In this document: piece by piece, positions 37,001 to 44,544 of the stretch
How positions within the stretch are numbered: the stretch's first letter is position 1
How the letters are laid out: every line of letters begins with the position of its first letter
DNA from: Amycolatopsis sp. FDAARGOS 1241
Lineage (GTDB): Bacteria; Actinomycetota; Actinomycetes; Mycobacteriales; Pseudonocardiaceae
NCBI RefSeq assembly: GCF_016889705.1
Contig: NZ_CP069526.1
Span: forward strand, 6,758,001 to 6,822,000
DNA: 64,000 nt
Reading direction: 5' to 3'
Made by a program: the position numbers and the translations under genes
The notes under the pieces: generated by a model
Database searches by the model: none
The model's input: the letters and a program-made list of their open reading frames with translations, nothing else
What the model was told of the DNA's origin: nothing

Positions 37001-38836
37001 TCCACTGTGGAGGCCGCCGAACGGGGGATCGAGCCGGAGTGGCTGGCGGAGCTGGAAGCCGCGCGGCGGGCGATCCGGGTGCGGATCGCCGGCGAGGAGC
37101 GGTTCCTGGCGATCGAGGACGCCGGGCGCGTGCGGGACGCGCTGGGCGTGGCGCTGCCGGTGGGGGTGCCGGAGGCGTTCACCGAGCCGGTGGAGGACCC
37201 GCTGGGTGACCTGCTGGGGCGGTACGCGCGGGTCCGGGGGCCGTTCCCGGCTTCCGAGGTCGCGACGCGCTTCGGGCTGGGTCCGGCCGTGGTCACGGGA
37301 GTGCTCGACCGGCTGACCGGACAGGGCCGGCTGGTGCGCGGCGAGCTGAGTCCCGTCGGACACCCGGACACGCACGGCGTCGGTGTGGAGTACTGCGACG
37401 CGGCGATGCTGCGGCGGCTACGGCGGGCGTCGCTCGCGAAGCTGCGCGCGGAAGTAGAGCCGGTGGAGCCCGCTGCGCTCGGCCGGTTCCTGCCGGCGTG
37501 GCACGGGATCGGCGCGCGCGTGCGCTCGGCGCCGACGGCCGATGACGTGCTGTCGGTGGTGGAGCAGCTGGCGGGCGCGCCGTTGCCGGCGAGTGCCGTC
37601 GAGTCGCTGATCCTGCCGAGCCGGCTGCCGGGCTATTCGCCGGCGCTGCTCGACGAACTGACCACGGCCGGCGAGGTCACGTGGGCGGGCTGCGGCGCCC
37701 TGTCCGGCGGCGACGGGTGGCTGGCGCTGGCGCCTGCCGATGTCGCGGACCTGCTGCTGCCGGAGGTCGAGGAAAACCCGCCGTCGGGTCCGGTGCACGA
37801 GGCGATCGTGTCCGCTTTGGAGGGTGGGGCGCTGTTCTTCCGCCAGCTGGTGGACCGGGTCACGCCACAGCTGGAGAAAGCGCCGAACGACGGTGACGTC
37901 GTGGGAGCGCTGTGGGATCTGGTGTGGGCCGGGCTCGTCACGGGCGACACGCTGGCGCCACTGCGGGCCCAGGTCGCGGGCCACGGCGCGCACAAACCGC
38001 GGCGGCAGGCCCCGCGCGGCCGGTACGCGCGGCTGCGGGCCGGGCGGCCGGCGATGCCGTCGCGCACAGGCCCGCCGACGGTCGCGGGCCGTTGGGGCCT
38101 GACCCCGGCGCGCGAGACCGACCCGACGCGGCGGGCGCACGCGCGGACGGAAGCGTTCCTGGAGCGCCACGGCGTGCTCACCCGCGGGGCGCTCGACACC
38201 GAACGCGTGACGGGCGGGTTCTCCGGGATCTACAAGGTGTTGCGCGGCATGGAGGACTCGGGCCAGGTCGTGCGAGGCTACGTCGTGGAAGGCCTCGGCG
38301 CGGCCCAGTTCGCGGCGAAGGGCGCGGTCGACCGCCTGCGCGCGTTGTCGGGGCCGGCACCGGGCAGCGAAGGCTGGGACAGCCCGGTCCCCGGCGCGGC
38401 CGGTGGCTCGAGCTCTTACGGGCCGGGCGGCGGTTCAGGACGGGGCGGCTCGGCCCGGTCGAACGCGCGGCGGGCCGTGGTCCTCGCGGCCGCGGATCCG
38501 GCCCAGCCGTACGGCGCGGCGTTGCCCTGGCCGGCGGCCACGGGCGACACGAAGCACCGGCCCGCCCGGAAGGCGGGCGCTTTGGCGGTGCTCGTCGACG
38601 GGCTCCCGACCCTGTACGTCGAACGCGGCGGCCGTTCGCTGCTGAGCTTCACCGAGGACCGCGCCCCGCTGCAGGCCGCCGCTGACGCCCTCTCGACCGC
38701 CGTCCGCGAAGGCTGGCTCGGCCAGCTCGCCGTCCAGAAAGCCGACGGCGAACAAGCCCTCACCTCCGAACTCGCCGACGTCCTCCGCGAAGCCGGCTTC
38801 CGCGCGACTCCCAAGGGTTTGCGCCTCCGCGCCTGA
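34097..38836 (+). CDS. lhr: Lhr-family large ATP-dependent helicase
   Basis: A 1579-residue superfamily 2 helicase, the usual size for actinobacterial Lhr. Walker A is APTGSGKT, motif Ia VSPLKALAVDV, DEAH-type box VIVDEVHAV, motif III GLSATVRP. Domain 2 includes IVFANSRRLTERL, SSLELGIDMGAVDLV and QRVGRAGHQ. A winged helix and the long Lhr C-terminal region follow. In mycobacteria Lhr is a 3'-5' DNA/RNA-DNA translocase induced by mitomycin C. I favour the ATG at 34097; a GTG at 34085 would add four residues. A Gly/Ser-rich stretch (about residues 1418-1455) interrupts the C-terminal region. Confidence 0.93.
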   Translation: MEDVAAEVLDLFSPATRTWFEGAFAAPTAAQEGAWRAAHGGEHALVVAPTGSGKTLSAFLWALDRLSVEPPPAEPRKRCRILYVSPLKALAVDVQRNLRAPLAGISQAARRLGLPVPAIEVGMRTGDTTAAERRSFGKTPPDVLVTTPESLFLILTSSARESLAGVETVIVDEVHAVAGGKRGAHLAVSLERLDALLPKPAQRIGLSATVRPIDEVGSFLAGGRPVTVVQPKLAKTIQVRVEVPVEDMANLDGPAPSPMERLENLTSLSQLPSEGGIGTQEEIAGAEVKRASIWPAVEERVLELIQAHRSTIVFANSRRLTERLTVRLNELVAEQTQLVAGDTFPAEAIGQSGLTTGAAPVIARAHHGSMSREQRTHVEEELKSGRLPCVVATSSLELGIDMGAVDLVVQIEAPPTVASGLQRVGRAGHQVGAISSGVMFPKFRGDLVSCAVVAERMAAGAIEAVRYPRNPLDVLAQHVVAMVALEPWTVPEIAALVRRAAPFTALPDDALHAVLDMLAGRYPSEEFGELRARITWDRVTGELRGRPGSQRLAVTSGGTIPDRGLFTVMTPGADDKPGSRVGEFDEEMVYESRVGDTILLGTSSWRITDITHDRVIVVPAPGEPARMPFWKGDAAGRPLELGRALGAFVRELSTSDTTAARDRAAAAGLDQRACDNLLAYLEEQKSATRHVPNDRTILLERYRDELGDWRIVVHSPFGAQVNAPWALAIAARLRENRGVDAQVAHSDDGIVLRLPDALDAEGGEVTIGADDVLLDPEEVEQLIVAEVGGSAVFAARFRECAARSLLLPRRDPRRRTPLWQQRQRASQLLSVAAKYERFPVVLEAMREVLQDVYDVGGLRELMTDVRARKVRLVEVETPAASPFARSLLFGYVGMFLYETDAPLAERRAAALSLDSALLAELLGTEAIRELLDPEAVREVERSLQRLDPDRHARSAEDAADLLRFLGDLSTVEAAERGIEPEWLAELEAARRAIRVRIAGEERFLAIEDAGRVRDALGVALPVGVPEAFTEPVEDPLGDLLGRYARVRGPFPASEVATRFGLGPAVVTGVLDRLTGQGRLVRGELSPVGHPDTHGVGVEYCDAAMLRRLRRASLAKLRAEVEPVEPAALGRFLPAWHGIGARVRSAPTADDVLSVVEQLAGAPLPASAVESLILPSRLPGYSPALLDELTTAGEVTWAGCGALSGGDGWLALAPADVADLLLPEVEENPPSGPVHEAIVSALEGGALFFRQLVDRVTPQLEKAPNDGDVVGALWDLVWAGLVTGDTLAPLRAQVAGHGAHKPRRQAPRGRYARLRAGRPAMPSRTGPPTVAGRWGLTPARETDPTRRAHARTEAFLERHGVLTRGALDTERVTGGFSGIYKVLRGMEDSGQVVRGYVVEGLGAAQFAAKGAVDRLRALSGPAPGSEGWDSPVPGAAGGSSSYGPGGGSGRGGSARSNARRAVVLAAADPAQPYGAALPWPAATGDTKHRPARKAGALAVLVDGLPTLYVERGGRSLLSFTEDRAPLQAAADALSTAVREGWLGQLAVQKADGEQALTSELADVLREAGFRATPKGLRLRA

Positions 38837-39302
38837 CCCCACGACCTGCGGGCGGCGCTCGCGCCGCAGACGTGCCCACGTGCGGCGGCAGCGCTCGCCT
38901 CGATGCCGAGCGGCCGCACGCGTGTCCCCGCTCGGCACGCTCGACGCGAAGTCGGCCTCCGCGGCGCCCCCGGCGTGACCGCGACTGCCCGGCCCCGCCG
39001 CACGCCGCAGGCGATGCGGGCGGCCCTCGGCCGCAGACAGGTCCGCTCACCGCGGCCGCCGCGCCGGCGCCGGCGCCGGAACGACCTTCGGCTCCTCGAG
39101 TGAGTCGTGCCGCAGCACTCCCGCAAACCTGGCCCCGCACATCCCAAAGCCCACGAACCCCGCAGGGAAGCGACTGTCAGCTCAACCGCCGCAGACCGCA
39201 CGCGGCGCCGGACAGGGTGTACGCGCGAGCAGGGCGCGGGGGGCGCTTGCGGGTGGTCACTAGACTCCGTCGGGACACTCGGCGGGAAAAGGACGTTCGA
39301 TC
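38837..39302. other. Intergenic spacer with a repeated foldback motif
   Basis: TGCGGGCGGCGCTCGCGCCG (from 38847) and TGCGGGCGGCCCTCGGCCG (from 39015) are related copies 168 bp apart, each able to form a short perfect hairpin (GCGGCGC/GCGCCGC and CGGCC/GGCCG). Open frames here match no family and follow composition only. No gene is supported. Confidence 0.55.
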
Positions 39303-39803
39303 ATGGCGATGCGCGCGCTGCGCTACTTCGGGGACCCGGTGCTCAAGACGGTCTGCGATCCCGTGACGACCTTCGACAAGAAGGTCGAAGCGCTGGTCAA
39401 GGACCTGCTCGACTCGGTGAAACCCGACGGGCGCGCGGGGTTGGCGGCGCCCCAGATCGGGGTGAGCCTGCGGGTGTTCAGTTACGACGTCGGGGGTCTC
39501 ACAGGTTATGTGATCAACCCGGAGATCGTCTCGTTGTCCGAGGAGACGCACGAGATCGACGAAGGCTGCCTGTCCGTGCCGGAGCTGTGGTTCCCGACCG
39601 TGCGGGCGAAGCACGCCGTGGTGCGGGGAGTGGACCTGCGCAACGAGCCGATCGAGGTGGAGGGCGTCGACGTGCTGGCGCAGGCGCTGCAGCACGAGAC
39701 GGACCACCTCGACGGCACGCTGTACCTCGACCGCCTCACGCCCGAGCGCAAGAAGCAGGCCCTCAAGCAGGCACGCGGCAAGGACTGGTTCTGGAACCGG
39801 TGA
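39303..39803 (+). CDS. def: Peptide deformylase
   Basis: Removes the formyl group from nascent proteins. The 166-residue protein has all three motifs: GLAAPQIGV (46-54), EGCLSVPE (87-94) with metal ligand Cys89, and QHETDHLDG with ligands His131 and His135 and catalytic Glu132. The C-terminal tail KQARGKDWFWNR is typical of actinobacterial forms. The ATG has AAAAGGA about 9 nt upstream. It stands alone; no fmt gene is adjacent. Confidence 0.97.
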   Translation: MAMRALRYFGDPVLKTVCDPVTTFDKKVEALVKDLLDSVKPDGRAGLAAPQIGVSLRVFSYDVGGLTGYVINPEIVSLSEETHEIDEGCLSVPELWFPTVRAKHAVVRGVDLRNEPIEVEGVDVLAQALQHETDHLDGTLYLDRLTPERKKQALKQARGKDWFWNR

Positions 39804-39830
39804 GCTGAGCGGGAGCGGCGGCCGCCGGCT

Positions 39831-40809
39831 TCAGTGCTCGACCGCCGTCTGCGAGAGGGCGGCGAGCGTCGCATCGTCGGCGAAGGAGCCGTCCCAGACG
39901 GCGGTGGCGCGGGTGATCAGGCCGCGAGCGTCGAGTTCGAGCGCGGTGACACCGTCGGGCACCGGGCCGCCCGAGGCCCACTCGTAGCCGCCGCCGAGGG
40001 CGCCGCCCAGGGTGTGGCAGCCGGCGGAGCCGGGGCGCGCGTACGGAAGCAGGTCGCGCGCCGACGAGAGGAACCGCGTGATCGCCGCCGGGCCGACGAG
40101 GTACAGCTGCGCCGGCACGTCCTCGAACACGGCGTCCTCGGCGAAGAACTGGGCACCGATGCACCGTTCGCCAAAGCGCCGGCAAGCCCGTCGACCGCGC
40201 GCCGCATCACGGGCGCTGCCGACTCGCCGACGGTCTCCTCGCGGGAGTCCGCGGGGTACGTCTCCCGCTTGCCGGGCACGCAGTCGATGCCGATGTGCCG
40301 GCCGTCCCGGTAGTCGACCCAGCGCGAGATCTTGCCATCGTGCAGGTTGACCACTCCGGTGGCGCGGATCTCGCCCGGTGCGAACAAACCCTGCGTGTGG
40401 GAGAAGAAGACGATGGCGCTGCGGTCGTCGCCGACGATCCGCGTGGCGTCGGACTTCCCGTCGCCGGGCCACTTCGGCATGTTCTTCGCGAAGAGGTCGT
40501 GCAGCGCCTGCCACGACGGCCAGATCTCCCCCGTCACGGCATCGAGGTAGTTCATCCGCGCCCGGTTGATCGGCGCCATCGTCGCCTCGGGCTGTTTGCC
40601 CGTCTTCGCCAGGAAGTACGCGATCAGCACCCGGGAAACCCCCGGCGTCGCGTGCGACGTGTCGATCACTGTGCCGAGTCCCGGCACTTGCGGCACCCGG
40701 TGCCGTACCCGCGCGACGCGGCCGAAGCCGGGCCCGCCGGCAGCACCGGCACCGCCGCGGCCGCCGCACCCGTCATCGCGGCACTGTTCAGCAACGCCCG
40801 GCGGCCCAC
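39831..40809 (-). pseudogene. Decayed Tat-exported NTF2/SnoaL-like protein
   Basis: Three frames must be joined. A GTG at 40809 opens MGRRALLNSAAMTGAAAAAV, a twin-arginine signal peptide that ends in a stop after ~45 codons. A second frame continues with VPGLGTVIDTSHATPGVSRV to about 40180 (NTF2-like fold, nuclear transport/ester-cyclase type). A third frame finishes the protein (IGAQFFAEDAVFEDVPAQ to the end at 39831). Frameshifts lie near 40700-40725 and 40165-40185. The mature part covers two NTF2-like domains. It is divergent from the decayed IclR gene, which may have controlled it. Confidence 0.7.
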
Positions 40810-40937
40810 TTCAGCTCGTCGAGGAAGTCACGGGAAGCCCGAGTGGACGCCGGGGCAGACTTCCGGCCCGCCGAGGCGGCTCACCCGGCCACGGACAGGC
40901 CCGGACCCGCCGTATAGGCCGGAATGTGCAACCTGGG

Positions 40938-41687
40938 AACCCGAAGACGACCGTCAGGGCATCCAGTCGGTCGAGATCGCGATGACGGTCGTGCGCGCCC
41001 TCGAGCGCGGATCGGGTCCGATGAGCCTCAAGCAGGTCGCCGAAGCGAGCGGCATGGCGCCGAGCAAGGTGCACCGCTACCTCGTCGCCGAATTTCGGTC
41101 GCTACGACCTCGGCCCCGCGCTGCGCCGGCTCGGCATGGAAGCGCTGCGGCGCATGGACGAGGTCGAGGTCGTCTCCGAGCACTGGCCGGGACTGCGCGA
41201 CCGGACCGGTCACTCCGTGAACCTCTCGGCGCGGGGAGACCACGGGCCGGTCATCGTCGGCTGGCACTACGGGGCCCACGTGCTGCCGCTCACAGTCCGG
41301 GTCGGTGCGATCCCGGCCGCTGCTGACGACGTCCGTGGGCCGCGTTTTCCTCGCCCCACCTCCCGGAAACCATCACCGCACCCGTCCTGCGCGGCGACTT
41401 CGGACCCGGCACGCTCTCCGAAGAACCTTCGCCGGCCCAGCTCACCCGCATCGTTCGCGACGTCCGCCGCGCCGGCGCCGCGGTGCCCACCGACGCGATG
41501 ATCCCCGGTGTCACCACGATCGCCGCTCCCGTGTTCTCCGCGGCGACACCGCTGCCGTTGGCCGTCGCTCGCGCTGACCGCGCGCCACGCCGGTCCGGAC
41601 GAGATCGCGAACGCCACCGGGAACTGCTGCGCACCACCAACCTCGGCGTCCGAGGAACTCGGCGGCCGCAGCCCCGTCGCCGGCTGA
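40938..41687 (+). pseudogene. Decayed IclR-family transcriptional regulator
   Basis: The helix-turn-helix part is clear: QGIQSVEIAMTVVRALERGS, then SLKQVAEASGMAPSKVHRYL. The frame changes near 41085-41095, where ~10 codons of the wing also seem lost, and continues as GRYDLGPALRRLGMEALRRM and WPGLRDRTGHSVNLS. Further shifts follow near 41320-41360 and later, but the effector-domain pieces (TSVGRVFLA, PTDAMIPGVTTIAAPVFSAA) are recognisable to a stop at 41687. Several independent lesions mean a true pseudogene, not one sequencing error. Confidence 0.75.
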
Positions 41688-42216
41688 GCCGCGGCCTTCC
41701 AGGCGGCCACTTCCGTACCGTATCCACGCAACGTGAACTTCATCCATCTAAGTGGGCAACTTGCAGGCCCTCGCACCCATGACGCCGCCGGTTGTTCGAC
41801 CGGAATCCGGGCGTCAGAATCACGCTCACCCAACTCGGTCGAGAGAATTCCTTACTCCGTTTGGCAGATCGATCACTGAAGCAAATGGGGCAACGTCGAA
41901 CGCCCTATTCAGCAAACGGAACAACCGCCAATACTTCTCCGTCAAGACGCCCGGAAATTTCACTCCACCGCCTAGCAGGCCGCGACCGGCTCGCGATCAG
42001 CCGCGACAACACCCGCGCCTTGGCTCGGTTCTGAAAGCCGCCAAGGTAAGCAGATGGTTAACCTATGGCAAGATCACGGTTTAAACCGGACAATCCACCG
42101 GGCGGACGATTTCCAGCCCATCCGCGTTCCCCGCGCGTTCACCCACATCGTGTTGGCGATTAATTTGCCGTCCCTAAGTTCCTGACGCACGTTTCACGAC
42201 GAAAGCAAAGGGACCC
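41688..42216 (+). promoter_or_regulatory. AT-richer spacer with a promoter for the ABC operon (42153-42180)
   Basis: This ~530-bp spacer is visibly less GC-rich than the rest of the window. TTGGCG (42153-42158), a 16-bp gap and TAAGTT (42175-42180) form a plausible promoter ~35 bp before the ABC ATPase start. AAAGGGA upstream of the ATG at 42217 is the ribosome-binding site. Two short open frames in 41752-42084 have no recognisable family and poor codon use. Confidence 0.45.
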
Positions 42217-43170
42217 ATGGACACACCTCTGGCAGTCCGGGCTCGGGGAATCACGAAATGTTTCGGCGACGTCGTCGCGCTCGACGAAATCGATCTCGAC
42301 GTCGCCCAGGGGCAGATCCACGGAGTGGTCGGGCCGAACGGCGCGGGCAAGACCACGCTGCTGGGCCTCTTGCTGGGCCTCGCCGTCGCGGACGAAGGCC
42401 GCCTGGAGATCCTGGACTCGCCCGTCGGGCGTGCTCTGGAGGCTCCCGGAGGAGTCGCCGGATTCGTCGACGGCCCCGGCCTGTACCCCTCGCTCACGGC
42501 CCGCAAGAACCTCGCCGCGCTCGCCGCCCTCCGCGGCGGTGACGCCGGCGCCGCTGACATCGATGACGCACTCGGCCAGGTCGGGCTCACCGACGTGGCC
42601 GACGATCGCGTCCGCGGCTTCTCCCTCGGCATGCGCCAGCGCCTGGGGCTCGCCGCCGCCCTGCTCACCCGGCCGCGGCTGCTCGTGCTCGACGAGCCGG
42701 CGAACGGCCTCGACCCGGCAGGAAAGAAGCACGTGCACGGGGTCCTCACGCGGCTGGCCGCCGACGGCGCCACGGTCGTGCTCTCCAGCCACCGCATGGA
42801 CGACCTCGAAGCGCTGTGCTCCGAAGTCACGATCCTCGCGACTGGCCGCATCGTGTTCACCGGTCCGCTCGGCAAGCTCTCGGCCGAGAACCAGGAGCTC
42901 GACTACCGGCTGATCACCTCCGACGAAGAGGCCGCCCGCCGGCTCGCGGGGGACACCTCCGGCGTCCAGCTCATCGACGAAGCCGGTGTGTTCACGCGGA
43001 AGGACGCGGGTGTGCTCGTCGCGCGCGCGCTGGTGCCCGCCCTCGATGAGCTCGTGATGCGTCTCGTGCGCGAGGGCGTCGCCGTGCGCGAGCTCGCGCC
43101 CGTCGTCTCGCCGCTGGAAGCCGCGTTCCTCGCCCTCACCGAGCAGCCCGAGCAGGAGTCCGACCGATGA
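42217..43170 (+). CDS. ABC-2 type transporter, ATP-binding protein
   Basis: A 317-residue ATPase of the drug/polymer exporter class. Walker A is GPNGAGKTT (about 38-46), the signature is FSLGMRQRLGLA and Walker B is LLVLDEPANGLDPAG. The ~90-residue C-terminal extension is usual in DrrA-like ATPases. It overlaps the permease gene by 4 nt (ATGA). With the permease and the secreted propeller/phosphoesterase just downstream it forms a three-gene unit. The substrate is unknown. Confidence 0.92.
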   Translation: MDTPLAVRARGITKCFGDVVALDEIDLDVAQGQIHGVVGPNGAGKTTLLGLLLGLAVADEGRLEILDSPVGRALEAPGGVAGFVDGPGLYPSLTARKNLAALAALRGGDAGAADIDDALGQVGLTDVADDRVRGFSLGMRQRLGLAAALLTRPRLLVLDEPANGLDPAGKKHVHGVLTRLAADGATVVLSSHRMDDLEALCSEVTILATGRIVFTGPLGKLSAENQELDYRLITSDEEAARRLAGDTSGVQLIDEAGVFTRKDAGVLVARALVPALDELVMRLVREGVAVRELAPVVSPLEAAFLALTEQPEQESDR

Positions 43171-44519
43171 CCGCGACCCTCGACACCCCCACCGGTCCCG
43201 CCGCGCCGGCGCCCGTGCGCCCGGCTTCGGTGGGGCGCGGTTATCGCTTCGAGCTGGTGAAGCTCGTGTCCCAGTGGCGCATCCGGCTGCTGGTGCTCGC
43301 GTGCTGGCTCGCGCCGGCGCTGTTCGTCGCGGCAGTGAGCCAGCAGAGCGACCTGCCCGTGGACACCGTGTTCGGCCGCTGGATGAACGCCACGGGCTGG
43401 GCCGGCCCACTGGTGATGCTCGGCTTCGCGGGCAGCTACGCGCTGCCGCTGCTGACTTCGGTGGTCGCCGGTGACGTGTTCGCGTCGGAGGACCGGCTGG
43501 GCACGTGGCGCCACCTGCTGGTCGCCGTCCGGTCGTACCGGCGGATCTTCGCCGCGAAGGCGCTGGCCAGCCTCACCGTGATCTTCGTGCTGGTGGCCGG
43601 GATGGCCGTGTCCAGCGCGGTCGGCGGTGTCGTCGGCGCCGGCAGCCGGCAGCTGGTCGGGCTCGACGGGCACCTCCTTTCGCCCGGCGCCGCGGCCGGC
43701 ACGGTGCTGCTCGCCTGGGTGTGTGCGCTCGCCCCGACGCTGGCGCTGGCCGCGGTCGGCCTGCTCGGTTCCGTCGCGCTGGGCCGGTCGCCGATGGGTC
43801 TGCTGCTGCCGGCCGTCGTTGCGCTGGCCATGGCGGTCGCCCAGCTGCTGCCGCTGCCCGTCGCACTGCGGATGGCGCTGCCGACCTACGCGTTCATCTC
43901 GTGGGAAGGCCTGTTCACGAGCCCGGCCCAAACCGGTCCGGTGCTGATCAGCATCGTCGTGTGTCTGGTGTGGACGGTCGTTGCGACCGCACTGGCGTAC
44001 TACCTGTTCGTGCGTCGCGACTTCACCAACCTCAGCTACGACGGCTCGGCCCGCCGCACGATCACCGTCGGCGCGCTCCCGCTCGTCGGGCTCATCGTGG
44101 TCGCGTTCGCGGTCCTCGCCGTCGCGACCCCCTCACTCGGATCCGGGATCACGCAGGACAAGGTGCAGCAGTCGCTCTCCGTCGCGTACGGCCACCTCTA
44201 CCGCCTGCAGACCGACGAACTCCACCGCCCCGCCGTCACCGAAGAGCAGCTCGGTGTCACGTCCGCGTGCACGAAGGGCGGCGGCATGGTCGCCCAGGAA
44301 GGCCCGGGCAACGACTGGCGGTGCGTCGTCTCCTGGCACCTCCCCGGCGTCGCAGCGACTGGTCAGGCCATCTACCAGCTCGACGTCACCTCGGACGGGC
44401 GGTTCGTCGCCGACGGCGACGGACCGAAGGAAGTGAACGGCTACTTCCAGGTGCGGACCCCCGCGGGGGACCAACCCAACCCGATGTGGCAGTTCGACGG
44501 CAACGTCGAACTGCTGTGA
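43167..44519 (+). CDS. ABC-2 type permease with an extracytoplasmic C-terminal domain
   Basis: A 450-residue membrane protein. After a cytoplasmic Pro/Ala-rich N-terminus come about seven hydrophobic segments, with the ABC-2 landmark DVFASEDRLGTWRHLL. A final helix (LPLVGLIVVAFAVLAVA) leads to ~125 extracytoplasmic residues, QDKVQQSLSVAYGHLY to NPMWQFDGNVELL, containing two cysteines. Such a soluble tail is unusual for an ABC-2 permease and may contact the exported substrate or the secreted neighbour protein. The ATPase gene overlaps upstream; 25 nt separate it from the next gene. Confidence 0.88.
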   Translation: MTATLDTPTGPAAPAPVRPASVGRGYRFELVKLVSQWRIRLLVLACWLAPALFVAAVSQQSDLPVDTVFGRWMNATGWAGPLVMLGFAGSYALPLLTSVVAGDVFASEDRLGTWRHLLVAVRSYRRIFAAKALASLTVIFVLVAGMAVSSAVGGVVGAGSRQLVGLDGHLLSPGAAAGTVLLAWVCALAPTLALAAVGLLGSVALGRSPMGLLLPAVVALAMAVAQLLPLPVALRMALPTYAFISWEGLFTSPAQTGPVLISIVVCLVWTVVATALAYYLFVRRDFTNLSYDGSARRTITVGALPLVGLIVVAFAVLAVATPSLGSGITQDKVQQSLSVAYGHLYRLQTDELHRPAVTEEQLGVTSACTKGGGMVAQEGPGNDWRCVVSWHLPGVAATGQAIYQLDVTSDGRFVADGDGPKEVNGYFQVRTPAGDQPNPMWQFDGNVELL

Positions 44520-44544
44520 CCACCCACCCCGAAGGGAAAACTCA

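Noticed and set aside
33194..37375. A 1393-codon minus-strand frame opposite the MFS gene and lhr
   Set aside because: Shadow of genuine genes; no domain is recognisable.
38837..39302. Arg/Ala-rich frames between lhr and def
   Set aside because: Composition-driven; no conserved motif and no suitable start.
41752..42084. Short open frames in the AT-richer spacer before the ABC operon
   Set aside because: No family resemblance, no ribosome-binding site and unusual codon use; better read as a non-coding junction.
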